Positions 44,005-53,650 of a DNA stretch of 64,000 nucleotides are shown here, one piece after another. Position 1 is the first letter of the stretch; each line of letters opens with the position of its first letter. The position numbers were made by a program, and so were the translations under genes. The notes under the pieces were generated by a model, which saw nothing but the letters and a program-made list of their open reading frames with translations, did not search any database and had not been told where the DNA came from. The DNA comes from Spirochaetia bacterium (lineage in GTDB: Bacteria; Spirochaetota; Leptospiria; Turneriellales; JAOUFE01), in assembly GCA_029857955.1 (NCBI GenBank), contig JAOUFY010000005.1, positions 1 through 64,000 of the forward strand, read 5' to 3'.

Positions 44005-44910
44005 CTATTTTTTCAATATTTTCTTATTCTTGTTTTTTGCATTTAGTTCAAAATAATCCAATACATTTACAATCGACTTGTTATAAACATATGCAATTAA
44101 ATATGAAAAAACTGCGGCAAAAATAGCTAACATCTCCCTATAAAACGGAGGAGCTGTTATGGAAATTCTCGCAATTACTGTTGCAAGAGCAAAACCGGAA
44201 TTTCTAAATAAAGATAAAAAAAGCTGACTGTATTGCATTGAGATCAATACAATTAAAATATCTGCAAAAATAAAAATCGTAAAAAAAACATGCAATGCCG
44301 GTTCGAGATTATGATTTAAAAAGATTTCTTTTGCTTTCCAGGTGCCTACAATAAAAAAAGCAATGATCAATGCAACTGCTACCGTTTTTTTCTCTGCAAT
44401 AAAGCGATCGCGTTGAACTGGATCTACCAATAAAGGCTTGTTTTTTAGCTGGTAAAAAAAATATACAATAATAAAAATAATTAAGCTGCTTAAACTTCCT
44501 GAAAGAATTTCTAAAATCGGAGCTATGGATTCGGGATCCATCGTTACACTGACGGGTTCTCCTAAAAAACTTAATTTTTTAAATGCAAAACGAATTAAAA
44601 TTAAAGATAAAATTTGGAGTTGTTTTCTTTGAGCGTTACTGATGGATCTGGGTAAATATAAAATCAAGTCAAACACTTCTTTTATCAATAATAGGTTAAA
44701 GGCAAAATCGATGGCGTGTAAATGGTTCGTTGTAAGATGAACATCGTCGGGTAATAACTCCATGCGTCCTAGTTGAATCAATGCCAAAACCACTAAAGAC
44801 ATAAAGATCATGGCAGATGACACTTTTCTCTGTATTTCGGGGTTTTCCCATTTATCTCTAATAACGTTAAAAATGATTACATTTTTTTCTAATATAAATT
44901 GCATGATCAT
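44005..44910 (-). CDS. Integral membrane protein of unknown function
   Basis: 301 residues with about seven hydrophobic segments. It begins with a short soluble lead (EKNVIIFNVIRDKWENPEIQ). No transporter or enzyme motif was recognised; the regular spacing of the helices and a short basic tail are all that can be noted. It is a single gene, divergent from guaA. Confidence 0.6.
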   Translation of the reverse strand: MIMQFILEKNVIIFNVIRDKWENPEIQRKVSSAMIFMSLVVLALIQLGRMELLPDDVHLTTNHLHAIDFAFNLLLIKEVFDLILYLPRSISNAQRKQLQILSLILIRFAFKKLSFLGEPVSVTMDPESIAPILEILSGSLSSLIIFIIVYFFYQLKNKPLLVDPVQRDRFIAEKKTVAVALIIAFFIVGTWKAKEIFLNHNLEPALHVFFTIFIFADILIVLISMQYSQLFLSLFRNSGFALATVIARISITAPPFYREMLAIFAAVFSYLIAYVYNKSIVNVLDYFELNAKNKNKKILKK

Positions 44911-45210
44911 ATACAGCCTTTATTTGAATTCATAGCATAATGGCAAGTAATTGTGTTAAGTTGTAAAGCTTAATGAAATATCGAAATATAAAAAAGGCGA
45001 GATGGTAAATAAATTTAATTATATGAAATGAAAAAATATTCTTGTGTTCTATTAACTTTGGTAAGCCCAGCTTTCAAGTTTGTAGTTTTATCTTTGCATG
45101 TTATGTTTAAAAACTATAAAAATAATTTTAATGATGTTTAAAAAAATCAAAAAAATGTTTGAACTTTTGTATACATCATAAAAAAATAATAGACAAGGTC
45201 AGTCGACCAA
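44911..45210. other. Divergent intergenic region before guaA
   Basis: 300 AT-rich bases without a coding frame. No purine riboswitch core, palindromic operator or member of the repeat families was seen. The promoter of guaA must lie here but was not assigned. Confidence 0.5.
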
Positions 45211-46785
45211 ATGGCGGTAGAAGTAATGGAAAATGCAATACTTATTTTGGATTTTGGTTCTCAATATACCCAGCTGATTGCCAGACGAATTCGTGAACTT
45301 GGATTTTATGCGGAGATACATCCTTATTTTACTCCGGTCGGTGATATTAAACAAAGGATACCGGGAGGAATTATTTTGTCAGGAAGTCCAGCCTCTGTAT
45401 ATGACAAAGATGCGCCCATGCCCGATTCTGAAATTTTTAAAATGGGCATTCCTGTTATGGGTATTTGCTACGGTCTTTGTGTCTTAACTCATTTTTATGG
45501 CGGTAAAGTCGAGGCTTCAACCCATAGAGAATATGGAAAATCTTCTCTGACGTTAAAAAAGTCTGTGGGTATTCTGGATTCTATTTCAAATAATTCTCAG
45601 GTTTGGATGAGTCACGGTGATAAAATAACCAAACTCCCTTCGGGATTTGAAGCTATCGGTCAAACGGCCAATTCGCCATTTGCCGTGATTTATAATAAAG
45701 AAAAAAAATTTTACGGAGTTCAGTTTCATCCGGAAGTGGGGCACAGTAAATACGGTAAAGATATATTAAAAAACTTCTCAGAAAAAGTCTGCGGGTTAAA
45801 GAAAACCTGGACAATGAAAAATTTTGCCAAAAAACAAATAAAAGACATTCGGGCAATTGTAGGCGATCAAAAGGTCATACTTGGGCTTTCCGGCGGGGTA
45901 GATTCAATGGTTACGGCCAGATTAATTCACGATGCCATTGGCGACCAGCTTACATGCGTGTATGTAGATCATGGTTTTATGCGTTTAAATGAAACAGAAG
46001 CCGTGGTTAAACGATTTGGCGAGGCATTTCAGATTCCATTAAAAGTTATCAAGGCTGAAAATATATTTTTAAATGCGCTAAAAGGCATCACTGATCCAGA
46101 ACAAAAGCGAAAAATCATCGGACGATTATTTCTGGAAGAATTTAAAAAAGTAGCCTTAGAGAAAGATAAGAAAGGTAAAACCACTCATTATGAATTTTTA
46201 GCCCAGGGGACCTTGTATACCGATGTCATTGAATCTGTATCTGTAAAAGGCCCATCACAGACGATAAAATCTCACCACAATAGAGTTCAGGAAATCATGG
46301 ATATGATTCAGGCCGGTCGCATAATTGAACCGCTTAAAGAGTTATTTAAAGATGAAGTGAGAAAACTGGGGTTAGCTCTAAAAATGCCCAGAGACTTGTT
46401 GTTTCGTCACCCTTTTCCAGGTCCTGGTCTGGCCATTCGTATTTTAACCGATGTTACGAAAAGTCGCCTTGATTTGCTTCGAAAAGCCGATTCTATTTTA
46501 TTGGAAGAATTAAAGTCTCAAAAACTGTATTCAAAAGTATGGCAAGCTTTTGCTGTTTTTTTACCGGTTCAATCTGTCGGAGTTATGGGAGATAAGCGAA
46601 CCTATGAAAATGTAATTGCTCTTAGGATGGTTGAAAGTCAAGATGGAATGACGGCTGATTTTGCAAGGGTGCCTCATGATTTTCTGGGCTTTGTTTCAAA
46701 TAGAATTATCAATGAAGTTGCAGGAATTAATCGAGTGGTGTATGACATCTCAACAAAACCGCCGGCGACCATAGAATGGGAATAA
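45211..46785 (+). CDS. guaA: GMP synthase (glutamine-hydrolysing)
   Basis: 524 residues, full length. The class I amidotransferase domain shows ILILDFGSQYTQLIARR, nucleophile Cys (about 86) in GICYGLC, and the His/Glu pair of QFHPE (173 and 175). The ATP-pyrophosphatase domain has LSGGVDS (226-232), followed by the dimerisation domain ending in TIEWE. It makes GMP from XMP. The motif GxCxGxQ is altered here: the residue normally Gln is Cys. ATG 45229 is an alternative start nearer the conserved N-terminus. It overlaps the frame of the next gene slightly. Confidence 0.97.
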   Translation: MAVEVMENAILILDFGSQYTQLIARRIRELGFYAEIHPYFTPVGDIKQRIPGGIILSGSPASVYDKDAPMPDSEIFKMGIPVMGICYGLCVLTHFYGGKVEASTHREYGKSSLTLKKSVGILDSISNNSQVWMSHGDKITKLPSGFEAIGQTANSPFAVIYNKEKKFYGVQFHPEVGHSKYGKDILKNFSEKVCGLKKTWTMKNFAKKQIKDIRAIVGDQKVILGLSGGVDSMVTARLIHDAIGDQLTCVYVDHGFMRLNETEAVVKRFGEAFQIPLKVIKAENIFLNALKGITDPEQKRKIIGRLFLEEFKKVALEKDKKGKTTHYEFLAQGTLYTDVIESVSVKGPSQTIKSHHNRVQEIMDMIQAGRIIEPLKELFKDEVRKLGLALKMPRDLLFRHPFPGPGLAIRILTDVTKSRLDLLRKADSILLEELKSQKLYSKVWQAFAVFLPVQSVGVMGDKRTYENVIALRMVESQDGMTADFARVPHDFLGFVSNRIINEVAGINRVVYDISTKPPATIEWE

Positions 46786-46787
46786 AC

Positions 46788-47261
46788 ATGATTAAACATT
46801 TTAAACATACCGCAATGATGATCATGCTCGTGATGAACATGGATTCAGCATGGGCGCAAGCAAAAACAAAAATATGGACCATTTCTTTTGAAAATATAAA
46901 AAAAGAAAATAAGCAGATCTATTGCGAGGTTGCGGAATCTGAAGAAGAAAAACGCAGGGGACTGATGTTTCGAGATAAGCTCCCCAATGACGAATGTATG
47001 ATTTTTTTATACGATACTCCCATTATGCTTTCATTCTGGATGAAAAATACATACATACCGCTGAGCATTGCCTTTCTAAACGAGAATCTTCAAATCATGG
47101 AAATTTTTGATATGAAGGCATTTGATGAAAATATAATCTCGTCGACTACTCCGGGGATGTATGCTATTGAAGTTAACCGCGGCTGGTTTAAAAAAAATAT
47201 GGTTTATCAGGGCAGTAAAATAAAAATTACAAAACTAGATTTGCGAAAAAAACAAGAATGA
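46788..47261 (+). CDS. DUF192-family secreted protein
   Basis: About 157 residues. ATG 46788 is chosen, two bases after the guaA stop; the frame extends to 46776. A signal peptide ends in AWAQA. The mature region carries the DUF192 pattern: EVAESEEEKRRGLMFRD, MIFLYDTPIMLSFWMKNT and IPLSIAFLNE. The function is unknown; members are small barrel proteins, often secreted. Probably cotranscribed with guaA. Confidence 0.88.
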   Translation: MIKHFKHTAMMIMLVMNMDSAWAQAKTKIWTISFENIKKENKQIYCEVAESEEEKRRGLMFRDKLPNDECMIFLYDTPIMLSFWMKNTYIPLSIAFLNENLQIMEIFDMKAFDENIISSTTPGMYAIEVNRGWFKKNMVYQGSKIKITKLDLRKKQE

Positions 47262-47320
47262 AACAATTCTTGAAATAATTTAACAAAACTCGCTCATTAA
47301 TATTTTCCTTAATATACGAA

Positions 47321-48484
47321 ATGGATGCATCGTCCCTAATTAAACCCAAGATATTAAGTTCAGAATCTTATCAGGCTCTGCTGGTTGGTCAATACGGCTC
47401 TCGAGATTATTTATTTCGAGATGTTCAAGAAGAGTCTCTTCATGAATTGTTTTTGCTTAGCGATACAGCCAGAGTTCAGCATGTTTCCGACATTATGGTG
47501 CATGTTCCAAAGCCGGACCCGGCGTATTTTTTACATACGGGAACACTGGATATCATTGCCGATAAAATTCGAGACGACGCGATCAACCTGGTAATTATAG
47601 ATGTTAATTTAAAGCCTACACAGTTAAAAAATCTGGAAGAGTATTTAAAGGTGAGGGTATTGGGCAGGGTCGAGTTGATTCTCGATATTTTTGCCATGCG
47701 GGCTAAAACAAAAGAAGCAGCTTTACAGGTTGAACTCGCACAGTTAACGTATATTTTACCAAGATTAAAGGGTCTTGGCGGGGTGCTTTCCCGTCTTGGC
47801 GGAGGAATTGGAACGCGCGGGCCTGGTGAGACCATGCTTGAGGCCGACCGAAGACACATACGACGACGCATTTTAACTTTAAAAAAGGAACTTGAGTCTG
47901 TATCAAAACACCGTGAAAATACCAGAAAAAACAGGACACCTCTTTCATTTGCCATTGTAGGGTATACAAATGCAGGCAAAACCAGTTTATTAAATATCCT
48001 GAGTTCATCATCAAAAAATCTGTTGGCAGAAGACCGATTGTTTGCAACTCTTGATTCTTACACCAGAAAAGTGTACCTTGGAGAATATGAATATAAACCG
48101 CTTTACGCTACGGCAACCGATACAGTGGGCTTTATACGAAACTTGCCGTTAAATCTTGCCGCTGCATTTAAATCGACGTTGGAGGAAATTGCTCATGTTG
48201 ATTCCATCGTGCTTGTCGCCGACGCGTCATCTGTTCGGGTTTTTGAAGAAATTGAAGTGGTTAAATCAGAGATTAAAAAGCTTGGCATAGATGAAAATTC
48301 CATAATGATATTTTTCAATAAGGATGATATAATTCTAAAAATTAATAAAAAAGACATTCAGCAAAAATATCCCGATGCAATCTGGGGAAACACCATGTCA
48401 AAAGACGGCGTGAAAAATTTGCGCAACAAGATGTATGAAATGGCTGTGGTTGTCAGTCTTCAAAAAACTGGCAAGTCCTTATAA
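47321..48484 (+). CDS. hflX: Ribosome-associated GTPase HflX
   Basis: 387 residues. The N-terminal HflX domain ends in the glycine-rich GGGIGTRGPGETMLE linker and a coiled-coil (RRRILTLKKELESVSKHREN). The GTPase domain follows: G1 GYTNAGKTSL, G3 DTVGFIRNLP, switch region LFATLD and G4 FNKDD. HflX splits stalled or hibernating ribosomes. No ribosome site is clear before ATG 47321. It ends before an R4 element, which may terminate it. Confidence 0.95.
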   Translation: MDASSLIKPKILSSESYQALLVGQYGSRDYLFRDVQEESLHELFLLSDTARVQHVSDIMVHVPKPDPAYFLHTGTLDIIADKIRDDAINLVIIDVNLKPTQLKNLEEYLKVRVLGRVELILDIFAMRAKTKEAALQVELAQLTYILPRLKGLGGVLSRLGGGIGTRGPGETMLEADRRHIRRRILTLKKELESVSKHRENTRKNRTPLSFAIVGYTNAGKTSLLNILSSSSKNLLAEDRLFATLDSYTRKVYLGEYEYKPLYATATDTVGFIRNLPLNLAAAFKSTLEEIAHVDSIVLVADASSVRVFEEIEVVKSEIKKLGIDENSIMIFFNKDDIILKINKKDIQQKYPDAIWGNTMSKDGVKNLRNKMYEMAVVVSLQKTGKSL

Positions 48485-48496
48485 TAATTACTTGAA

Positions 48497-48543
48497 GGGG
48501 AAAAGCCTTTCCCCTGATGCAGAACAAGATTCTGCATCACCCC
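48497..48543 (+). repeat. R4 two-hairpin element, copy 4
   Basis: Hairpin 1 is GGGGAAA-AGCC-TTTCCCC (48497-48514). Hairpin 2 is GATGCAGAA (48516-48524) with TTCTGCATC (48530-48538). The ACCCC tail ends at 48543. The order matches copies 1 and 3 but almost every stem base differs, with both sides of each stem changed together. It sits between the converging hflX and dnaB genes. Confidence 0.75.
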
Positions 48544-48588
48544 AAACGTAAATTTGTGAATCATAACCTGTCGGTTGATCAGTTTCAA

Positions 48589-49944
48589 TTAAAAGGCAGG
48601 AGTCGGTTCAGATTCGTGGGTTTCAAGATCCATGAATAGATTTTTTTCTTTTAAAAACATCAATTTAACCGAGCCGGTGGGGCCGGCTCGGTGTTTGGCT
48701 ATGATGACCTCTGCCTGACCTTTAAGTTCTTCAGGAAGATCAAAGTTAAACATATCTTCTCTATGGATAAACATTACAGTGTCAGCGTCTTGTTCAATGG
48801 CGCCAGATTCCCTGAGGTCTGAAAGCTGTGGACGAGGATCTTTCCCTCGTTGCTCTATGGATCGATTCATCTGACTGCAGGCCAGTACCGGCACGTTTAG
48901 TTCTTTAGCAATGATTTTTAACGAACGCGAAATGCTGGCAACTTCAAGTTGACGACTTTCATTACCTCGTGTTTTATCGGTCATAAGTTGAAGATAATCT
49001 ACAACCACCAGTGAAATGGATTTATTATACGATTTTAACTGTCCTGATAACCTGCGGCATCGCTGACGAAATTCCCAGGAGGTAAGGTCGGGGCTGTCAT
49101 CGATGTAAATGTCGGATGCCTGTAACCTTTGAACAGAGTTGATGATTTTTTCTTTTTCTTTTTCGTTAATGTAACCTTTTTGTATTTTTGCCGAATCGAG
49201 GTAGGCGTCGGCGCATACAAGTCTAAGCAAGAGTTCAAGTCTTGTCATTTCTAATGAAAAAAACAGGATTGGTTTATTTAATTTCATTGCAACATTTTGC
49301 GCGATATTTAAGGCAAAAGTTGTTTTCCCCGCACCGGGACGCGCTGCAAGTACAATGAGCTGCCCTGGTTTAAAACCGCTGGTCAATTGATCCAGCTTTG
49401 AAAATCCTGAAGCAAGGCCGGTAATACCGCCTTTGGATGCTTTTAAATTCTCTAAAAACTCCAGAAATTCATTTTTAACATCTCGAATATGCCGGACATT
49501 GTAAACCGTATGCCGATCAGAAATTGAAACCATCGACTTCTCGGTTCTTGATAAAATATCATTTAATTCGTGTTGCGGATTTTGAACTAAAGATTCAATT
49601 TCTTTGACTTCAGTTAATAATCGGCGTCTTAAAGAAAGTTCTCGAACACGTTGGGCATATGTCGGTGCAGCAATGGGACTGCTTAAGCTTGCCATTTGTA
49701 AAATAGCGCTCCGGTTGCCGGCCTTTTCCAAAAGGTTTAAATTTTTTAATTGTGAAATAACCATCATAGTGTCAGGCACTTTTTGATGATCGAACAGGTC
49801 AAAAATAGCTTTGTATATTATGCGATGAGGTTCAAAATAAAAATCATCGGTATTGACAATTTGACTGACGTCATTAAAAACATCAGGACTCTGAAGTATA
49901 GATCCCAGTACTACTTGTTCTGATTCTGCATCAAACAGGGACAT
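48589..49944 (-). CDS. dnaB: Replicative DNA helicase
   Basis: 451 residues: the N-terminal DnaB collar domain (FDAESEQVVLGSIL), a linker helix, then the RecA-like motor with Walker A RPGAGKTTFALN, LFFSLEMTRLELLLRLV, and the Walker B/H3 segment VVVDYLQLM. It unwinds DNA at the replication fork as a hexamer. No intein or insertion. It is last in the rpsF-ssb-rpsR-rplI-dnaB order, eight bases after rplI, the arrangement found in many bacteria. Confidence 0.97.
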   Translation of the reverse strand: MSLFDAESEQVVLGSILQSPDVFNDVSQIVNTDDFYFEPHRIIYKAIFDLFDHQKVPDTMMVISQLKNLNLLEKAGNRSAILQMASLSSPIAAPTYAQRVRELSLRRRLLTEVKEIESLVQNPQHELNDILSRTEKSMVSISDRHTVYNVRHIRDVKNEFLEFLENLKASKGGITGLASGFSKLDQLTSGFKPGQLIVLAARPGAGKTTFALNIAQNVAMKLNKPILFFSLEMTRLELLLRLVCADAYLDSAKIQKGYINEKEKEKIINSVQRLQASDIYIDDSPDLTSWEFRQRCRRLSGQLKSYNKSISLVVVDYLQLMTDKTRGNESRQLEVASISRSLKIIAKELNVPVLACSQMNRSIEQRGKDPRPQLSDLRESGAIEQDADTVMFIHREDMFNFDLPEELKGQAEVIIAKHRAGPTGSVKLMFLKEKNLFMDLETHESEPTPAF

Positions 49945-49952
49945 TCACTATT

Positions 49953-50507
49953 TTATTCAGCAATATTCTCTGATTTTGCATCGGCTGTTTCAGCGCTTTC
50001 GGCTGCAGGAGCTTCTGCAATTACTTCTTCTTTTTTAACTTTTTTGGGCGGTTCTATACTGCCGTTTTCATCTTGAACAAATACTTTAATGACTGGGTTT
50101 ACGTTTTCATGTAATTTAAGTGTGATGTTATAAATCCCCAGAGTTTTTATTGGTTCTTCAACATGAATCTGTCTTTTATCAACGATATGACCGGCTTTTT
50201 CAAGCTCTCTTTGAATGTGTAAATTAGTGACGCTTCCGAACATTTTTCCGTCTTCGCCAATCTTGACTGTGATACGTACTTCAACATTATTTATTTTACT
50301 TGAAAATTCTTTCGCAAGTTTTTCTCTTTTCGCAAGTTTTTGTTTTCTAACCTGCTCAAGAAACACCATTTCTTTTTTTGACTTGGCATCTGCTACAATT
50401 ACAAAGCCCTGTGGCAATAAGTAGTTTCTGGCATAACCCTTTTTAACTTCTTTAATGTCGCCGATAAATCCAAGGGCTGGTACGTCTTTTTTTAATATTA
50501 CTTTCAT
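49953..50507 (-). CDS. rplI: 50S ribosomal protein L9
   Basis: 184 residues. It begins with the L9 signature (MKVILKKDVPALG, then KKGYARNYLLPQG), followed by the long connecting helix and the C-terminal domain. The chain is extended beyond the usual ~150 residues by a Lys/Glu/Ala-rich tail of about 35 residues, probably disordered. It lies between the DUF2232-like gene and dnaB. Confidence 0.97.
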   Translation of the reverse strand: MKVILKKDVPALGFIGDIKEVKKGYARNYLLPQGFVIVADAKSKKEMVFLEQVRKQKLAKREKLAKEFSSKINNVEVRITVKIGEDGKMFGSVTNLHIQRELEKAGHIVDKRQIHVEEPIKTLGIYNITLKLHENVNPVIKVFVQDENGSIEPPKKVKKEEVIAEAPAAESAETADAKSENIAE

Positions 50508-50610
50508 AATTTGTTCCGATGTATTTTTTATTATTTTAATTTTAGTGAATCATAAAAAAGTTTAAGCTAATTTGATTTAAGATTAAACCTTCCATTCAGA
50601 TATCGCAATA

Positions 50611-51645
50611 TCATACCTCATCAGAAAACAAATTGGGGTGTAAAGCCTTTTTTCTAAAGTCAAACCAGAAATCCATAAGCCCGATTAATATGAAGAATGA
50701 TAAAATAATTATAGATAAAATCTGAAATGTGGCTGCAAACAAGAGCATTCCAATTACGATTCCAGCGCTAGGCAAGAGGCGAACCTGAAGAAAAAGCCAA
50801 AATATACTGATTCCTTGAAAGATATATAATGTAGAAAAAATATAAAAAATATTTTTTGCAATAAAGAGATTTATATTATCATGCCACAATTGCAGAGAAA
50901 TCAAAAAATACAATCCAGCTGCAATGTATATCCAGACGCTGTAAAATGGCATTTGAAAAAAACCAAGATTTCCAATTACCGGTAATCGTATTTTTCTGTA
51001 GGTTAATATTTGTTGAATTATTCCCAGCAATAGCAAGAAAAATATCATATTAAAAATAAATATATTTAATGCTCCCAGTTGAGTCAAATCTGTATACCAT
51101 TCGTCGAAGGTACCCGGTGAAACTACAAGTACCTGGTATGCTTCTTCAAAAAGCTTTTTAATCAAGTCAGGATTGTTTAAATGTATAGCGATTATTGCTG
51201 AAAAATCTATGAAAAACAGCGTGAAAAATGAAAATAAAAAGAAAATTGTATTTGGCAGAAGGATTGATTTGTTGTTGTATTCGTAAGTAAGGCTGATCTT
51301 TTGTATCAAATGAATGTATTCAATTTGGCGTTTTTCATTTGATTCGATGTCAAAAATTTTTTTACGAACTTTATTGCGTTCAGGCAGTTCTTCTACAATT
51401 TTATCTTTAAACCAGGCTTCTTTCGTCAATGAGTAGCATATAATAGATGTTGCAACAATGATTGTTGCAGCCCCGCCGGGGGTCCAATACATTACTTGAA
51501 ACGGCATAGGGATATAATATCCTGGAACCAGGAATAAAATTGTTAAAACAGTTAATGCTAACAGGTTGATTCTTGGTTTAAAAAGAAATGCAATTACAAT
51601 AGCCCACAACAGGTCAAATGGAAAACCCGTCAAGGAATATATCAT
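50611..51645 (-). CDS. DUF2232-like (YybS-type) integral membrane protein
   Basis: 344 residues with about eight transmembrane helices and a soluble stretch near 80-110. Sequence similarity alone is not decisive, but a polytopic protein between rpsR and rplI is the usual place for DUF2232/YybS members in several phyla. Its function is not known. The start lies three bases after the rpsR stop, so the genes are coupled. Confidence 0.65.
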   Translation of the reverse strand: MIYSLTGFPFDLLWAIVIAFLFKPRINLLALTVLTILFLVPGYYIPMPFQVMYWTPGGAATIIVATSIICYSLTKEAWFKDKIVEELPERNKVRKKIFDIESNEKRQIEYIHLIQKISLTYEYNNKSILLPNTIFFLFSFFTLFFIDFSAIIAIHLNNPDLIKKLFEEAYQVLVVSPGTFDEWYTDLTQLGALNIFIFNMIFFLLLLGIIQQILTYRKIRLPVIGNLGFFQMPFYSVWIYIAAGLYFLISLQLWHDNINLFIAKNIFYIFSTLYIFQGISIFWLFLQVRLLPSAGIVIGMLLFAATFQILSIIILSFFILIGLMDFWFDFRKKALHPNLFSDEV

Positions 51646-51648
51646 TAT

Positions 51649-51936
51649 TTATCTTGCAGAATAAGGCATAAAACCGACTGATCTTGCTCTTTTAATAGCG
51701 CCGGCTACGACTCGTTGATGTTTTGCGCAACTTCCAGAAAGTCGTCTTGGTAATATCTTTCCTTTATTGGAAACATATTTTACAAGAACATCGGTTTTTT
51801 TATAGTCAAGCGTGCTTGCTTTTTCAGAGCAAAGTTTACAAATTCTTTTTCTAAACTTAGTGTTTCTTGAGCCACCTCTTTTGTCATCATCAGATGATGA
51901 TGATCTGTATTGGTTGCGGTCCATATTTTCGTCCAT
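51649..51936 (-). CDS. rpsR: 30S ribosomal protein S18
   Basis: 95 residues. A charged, Ser-rich N-terminal stretch is followed by the S18 core RKRICKLCSEKASTLDYKK, then LVKYVSNKGKILPRRLSG and CAKHQRVVAGAIKRARSVGF. The CxxC plus Cys/His pattern fits the zinc-binding form. AGGAGAAACAA precedes ATG 51936. Confidence 0.97.
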   Translation of the reverse strand: MDENMDRNQYRSSSSDDDKRGGSRNTKFRKRICKLCSEKASTLDYKKTDVLVKYVSNKGKILPRRLSGSCAKHQRVVAGAIKRARSVGFMPYSAR

Positions 51937-51950
51937 TTGTTTCTCCTGTA

Positions 51951-52397
51951 TTAAAAAGGTATATCGTCATTAAAAGGTTCTGAGAAGTTTTCAGCATAAC
52001 TTTCAGGTTTCTCAGAGGATTCCATGTTCTGTGTTACGGCTGGCATCGGGTTTTCATTGGCATTTTTTGCATCGAGAAATTGAAAATTTTCTACAAATAC
52101 TTCTACTTTGCTTTGTCTTTTGCCTTCGGTGTTTTCCCATGATGAAAAACGCAAAGAACCATCTATACCAACTCTTCGTCCTTTCTGAGAATATTTACTT
52201 ATGATTTCAGCCAGTTTTCCCCATGCTACGCAGTCAAAGAATCCAACTTCCTCTTTATTTTCACCGTCTTTTTGAAAGATGGTTCGATTCGAGGCTAGAG
52301 TAAATCTGCACAAATAACTTCCGCTGTTTGTGGATTTTAATTCCGGATCACGGGTAAGGCGTCCTACTAAAATTACTCTGTTGATATCGTTAGCCAA
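51951..52397 (-). CDS. ssb: Single-stranded DNA-binding protein
   Basis: 148 residues: an OB fold (INRVILVGRLTRDPELK, then RTIFQKDG and FFDCVAWGKLAEII), a flexible Asn/Glu-rich linker and the conserved acidic tip ending DDIPF that recruits replication and repair proteins, RarA among them in other bacteria. The start codon is TTG 52397, with a GGGA site and two bases after the rpsF stop. Standard position between rpsF and rpsR. Confidence 0.97.
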   Translation of the reverse strand: MANDINRVILVGRLTRDPELKSTNSGSYLCRFTLASNRTIFQKDGENKEEVGFFDCVAWGKLAEIISKYSQKGRRVGIDGSLRFSSWENTEGKRQSKVEVFVENFQFLDAKNANENPMPAVTQNMESSEKPESYAENFSEPFNDDIPF

Positions 52398-52399
52398 GA

Positions 52400-52693
52400 T
52401 TATCCCACTTTTACAATCATCGATTTTAAAATATTTGCGTTTACGCTTAAGTCAGTTCGTAACTGTTGAATGTTTTCTTTGGGTGCATTTAATAACCAGC
52501 AATTAAAATTACCACGTTTGTGGTGATTTTTTTCATGAAATAATGGCTTATTGCCCAGCAGGTCAATTTTTGAAACTTCAACATTTCGTCTGTTTAGATT
52601 GTTTTTAATTTCTTCGCGTTGAGCTTCAAGTGTAGCTGCGTCTTTTTCTATCAGTACAAAAGTCATTTCATATTGCTCAGCTGTTTTCGTCAT
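52400..52693 (-). CDS. rpsF: 30S ribosomal protein S6
   Basis: 97 residues from ATG 52693, chosen because GGAGGAATA lies directly upstream; the frame is open to 52732 but without support. The S6 pattern is clear: YEMTFVLIEKDAATLEAQRE, KPLFHEKNHHKRGNFNCWLL. The loop around residues 50-60 has extra His/Lys. It heads the ribosomal and replication block. Confidence 0.95.
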   Translation of the reverse strand: MTKTAEQYEMTFVLIEKDAATLEAQREEIKNNLNRRNVEVSKIDLLGNKPLFHEKNHHKRGNFNCWLLNAPKENIQQLRTDLSVNANILKSMIVKVG

Positions 52694-52852
52694 TATTCCT
52701 CCATGAACCTTTGTTTTCACGTTAAATATCATCTGAATTTAACAAGGTTGCTAATAATCAGACAGTTTTCATGTGTTCGACAGATTGACAACTATTTTTC
52801 AAAACAGTTGTCAATAAATGATTTATTATTTAATGAACATCAATTTTAAAAG

Positions 52853-53650
52853 TTAAGAAAATATTTGTTTGTAAATCCATATCGATCCGGTAAAAATATA
52901 AAATACCCCTACAATTACAATCGCTACTGAAAATATTATTTTCAATAATTTTTCAGGTAAATGTTTTGACATGATAGCTCCAATTTGAGCTCCAAGAATA
53001 ACGCCGCTTCCAGTGAAAATGAGAATTTGCCAGACGATCAGTCCGGCCTGAAGATTTAAAATTGTAATGATCCAGTCACCCATGGCTTCTGCCCAGATGG
53101 CTGTGGCGTTTGAACGAATGGTTTTTATATTTAAACCGCGTTCGAGTAATGGCTGGGCGGATTCGCAAATTCCTGTACCTGTGGTTGCCGAAAAAAAACC
53201 GCCTAACAGAGGTACCCACATGTAAGGATAAATGTCTTCAACCGGTATATTTTCGCGACTTCCGTATCTACCCTGGGCTACACTGGTTAGCTGGACTACA
53301 GCAATTACGATAATTACAATACCCAGCAACAATCTAAGCAAGTTTGCATTTATAATAACTAAAACATGTGAGCCAAGTACAACCCCGGGAATCGTAAGCA
53401 TGACCAGTACAAGACCAATTTCTTTTTCTACTTTATTTTGTATAAAATACCGGATTGCTCCCGATGTCATTCCGACTGTTTCTGTCGCTACGCCGGTTGC
53501 AACAGAGCTTCCGATGGGTATGTGTAATATTAAATAATAAATGGGTTGAAACAATACGCCTCCGGAAAATCCGGAAGCATTTGCCATAACGGCTACCACG
53601 AGGGCAACGGGGAATAAATACCAGTATGTAAACCAGGGAATTGTTTCCAA
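52853..53650 (-). CDS. TSUP (TauE/SafE-family) anion permease
   Basis: 265 residues, eight predicted transmembrane helices and the two-fold TSUP pattern: the N-terminal ASGFSGGVLFQPIYY and the second-half GGFFSATTGTGICE. Members move sulfite, organosulfonates or similar anions. The start is TTG 53650, which directly follows the TAA of the HAMP gene, with the GAGGTAG ribosome site lying inside that gene's last codons, so it is tightly coupled to it. The substrate is unknown. Confidence 0.88.
   Translation of the reverse strand: METIPWFTYWYLFPVALVVAVMANASGFSGGVLFQPIYYLILHIPIGSSVATGVATETVGMTSGAIRYFIQNKVEKEIGLVLVMLTIPGVVLGSHVLVIINANLLRLLLGIVIIVIAVVQLTSVAQGRYGSRENIPVEDIYPYMWVPLLGGFFSATTGTGICESAQPLLERGLNIKTIRSNATAIWAEAMGDWIITILNLQAGLIVWQILIFTGSGVILGAQIGAIMSKHLPEKLLKIIFSVAIVIVGVFYIFTGSIWIYKQIFS

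Noticed and set aside
52693-52732. Longer start for rpsF
   Set aside because: GGAGGAATA lies inside the extension and positions the start at 52693.
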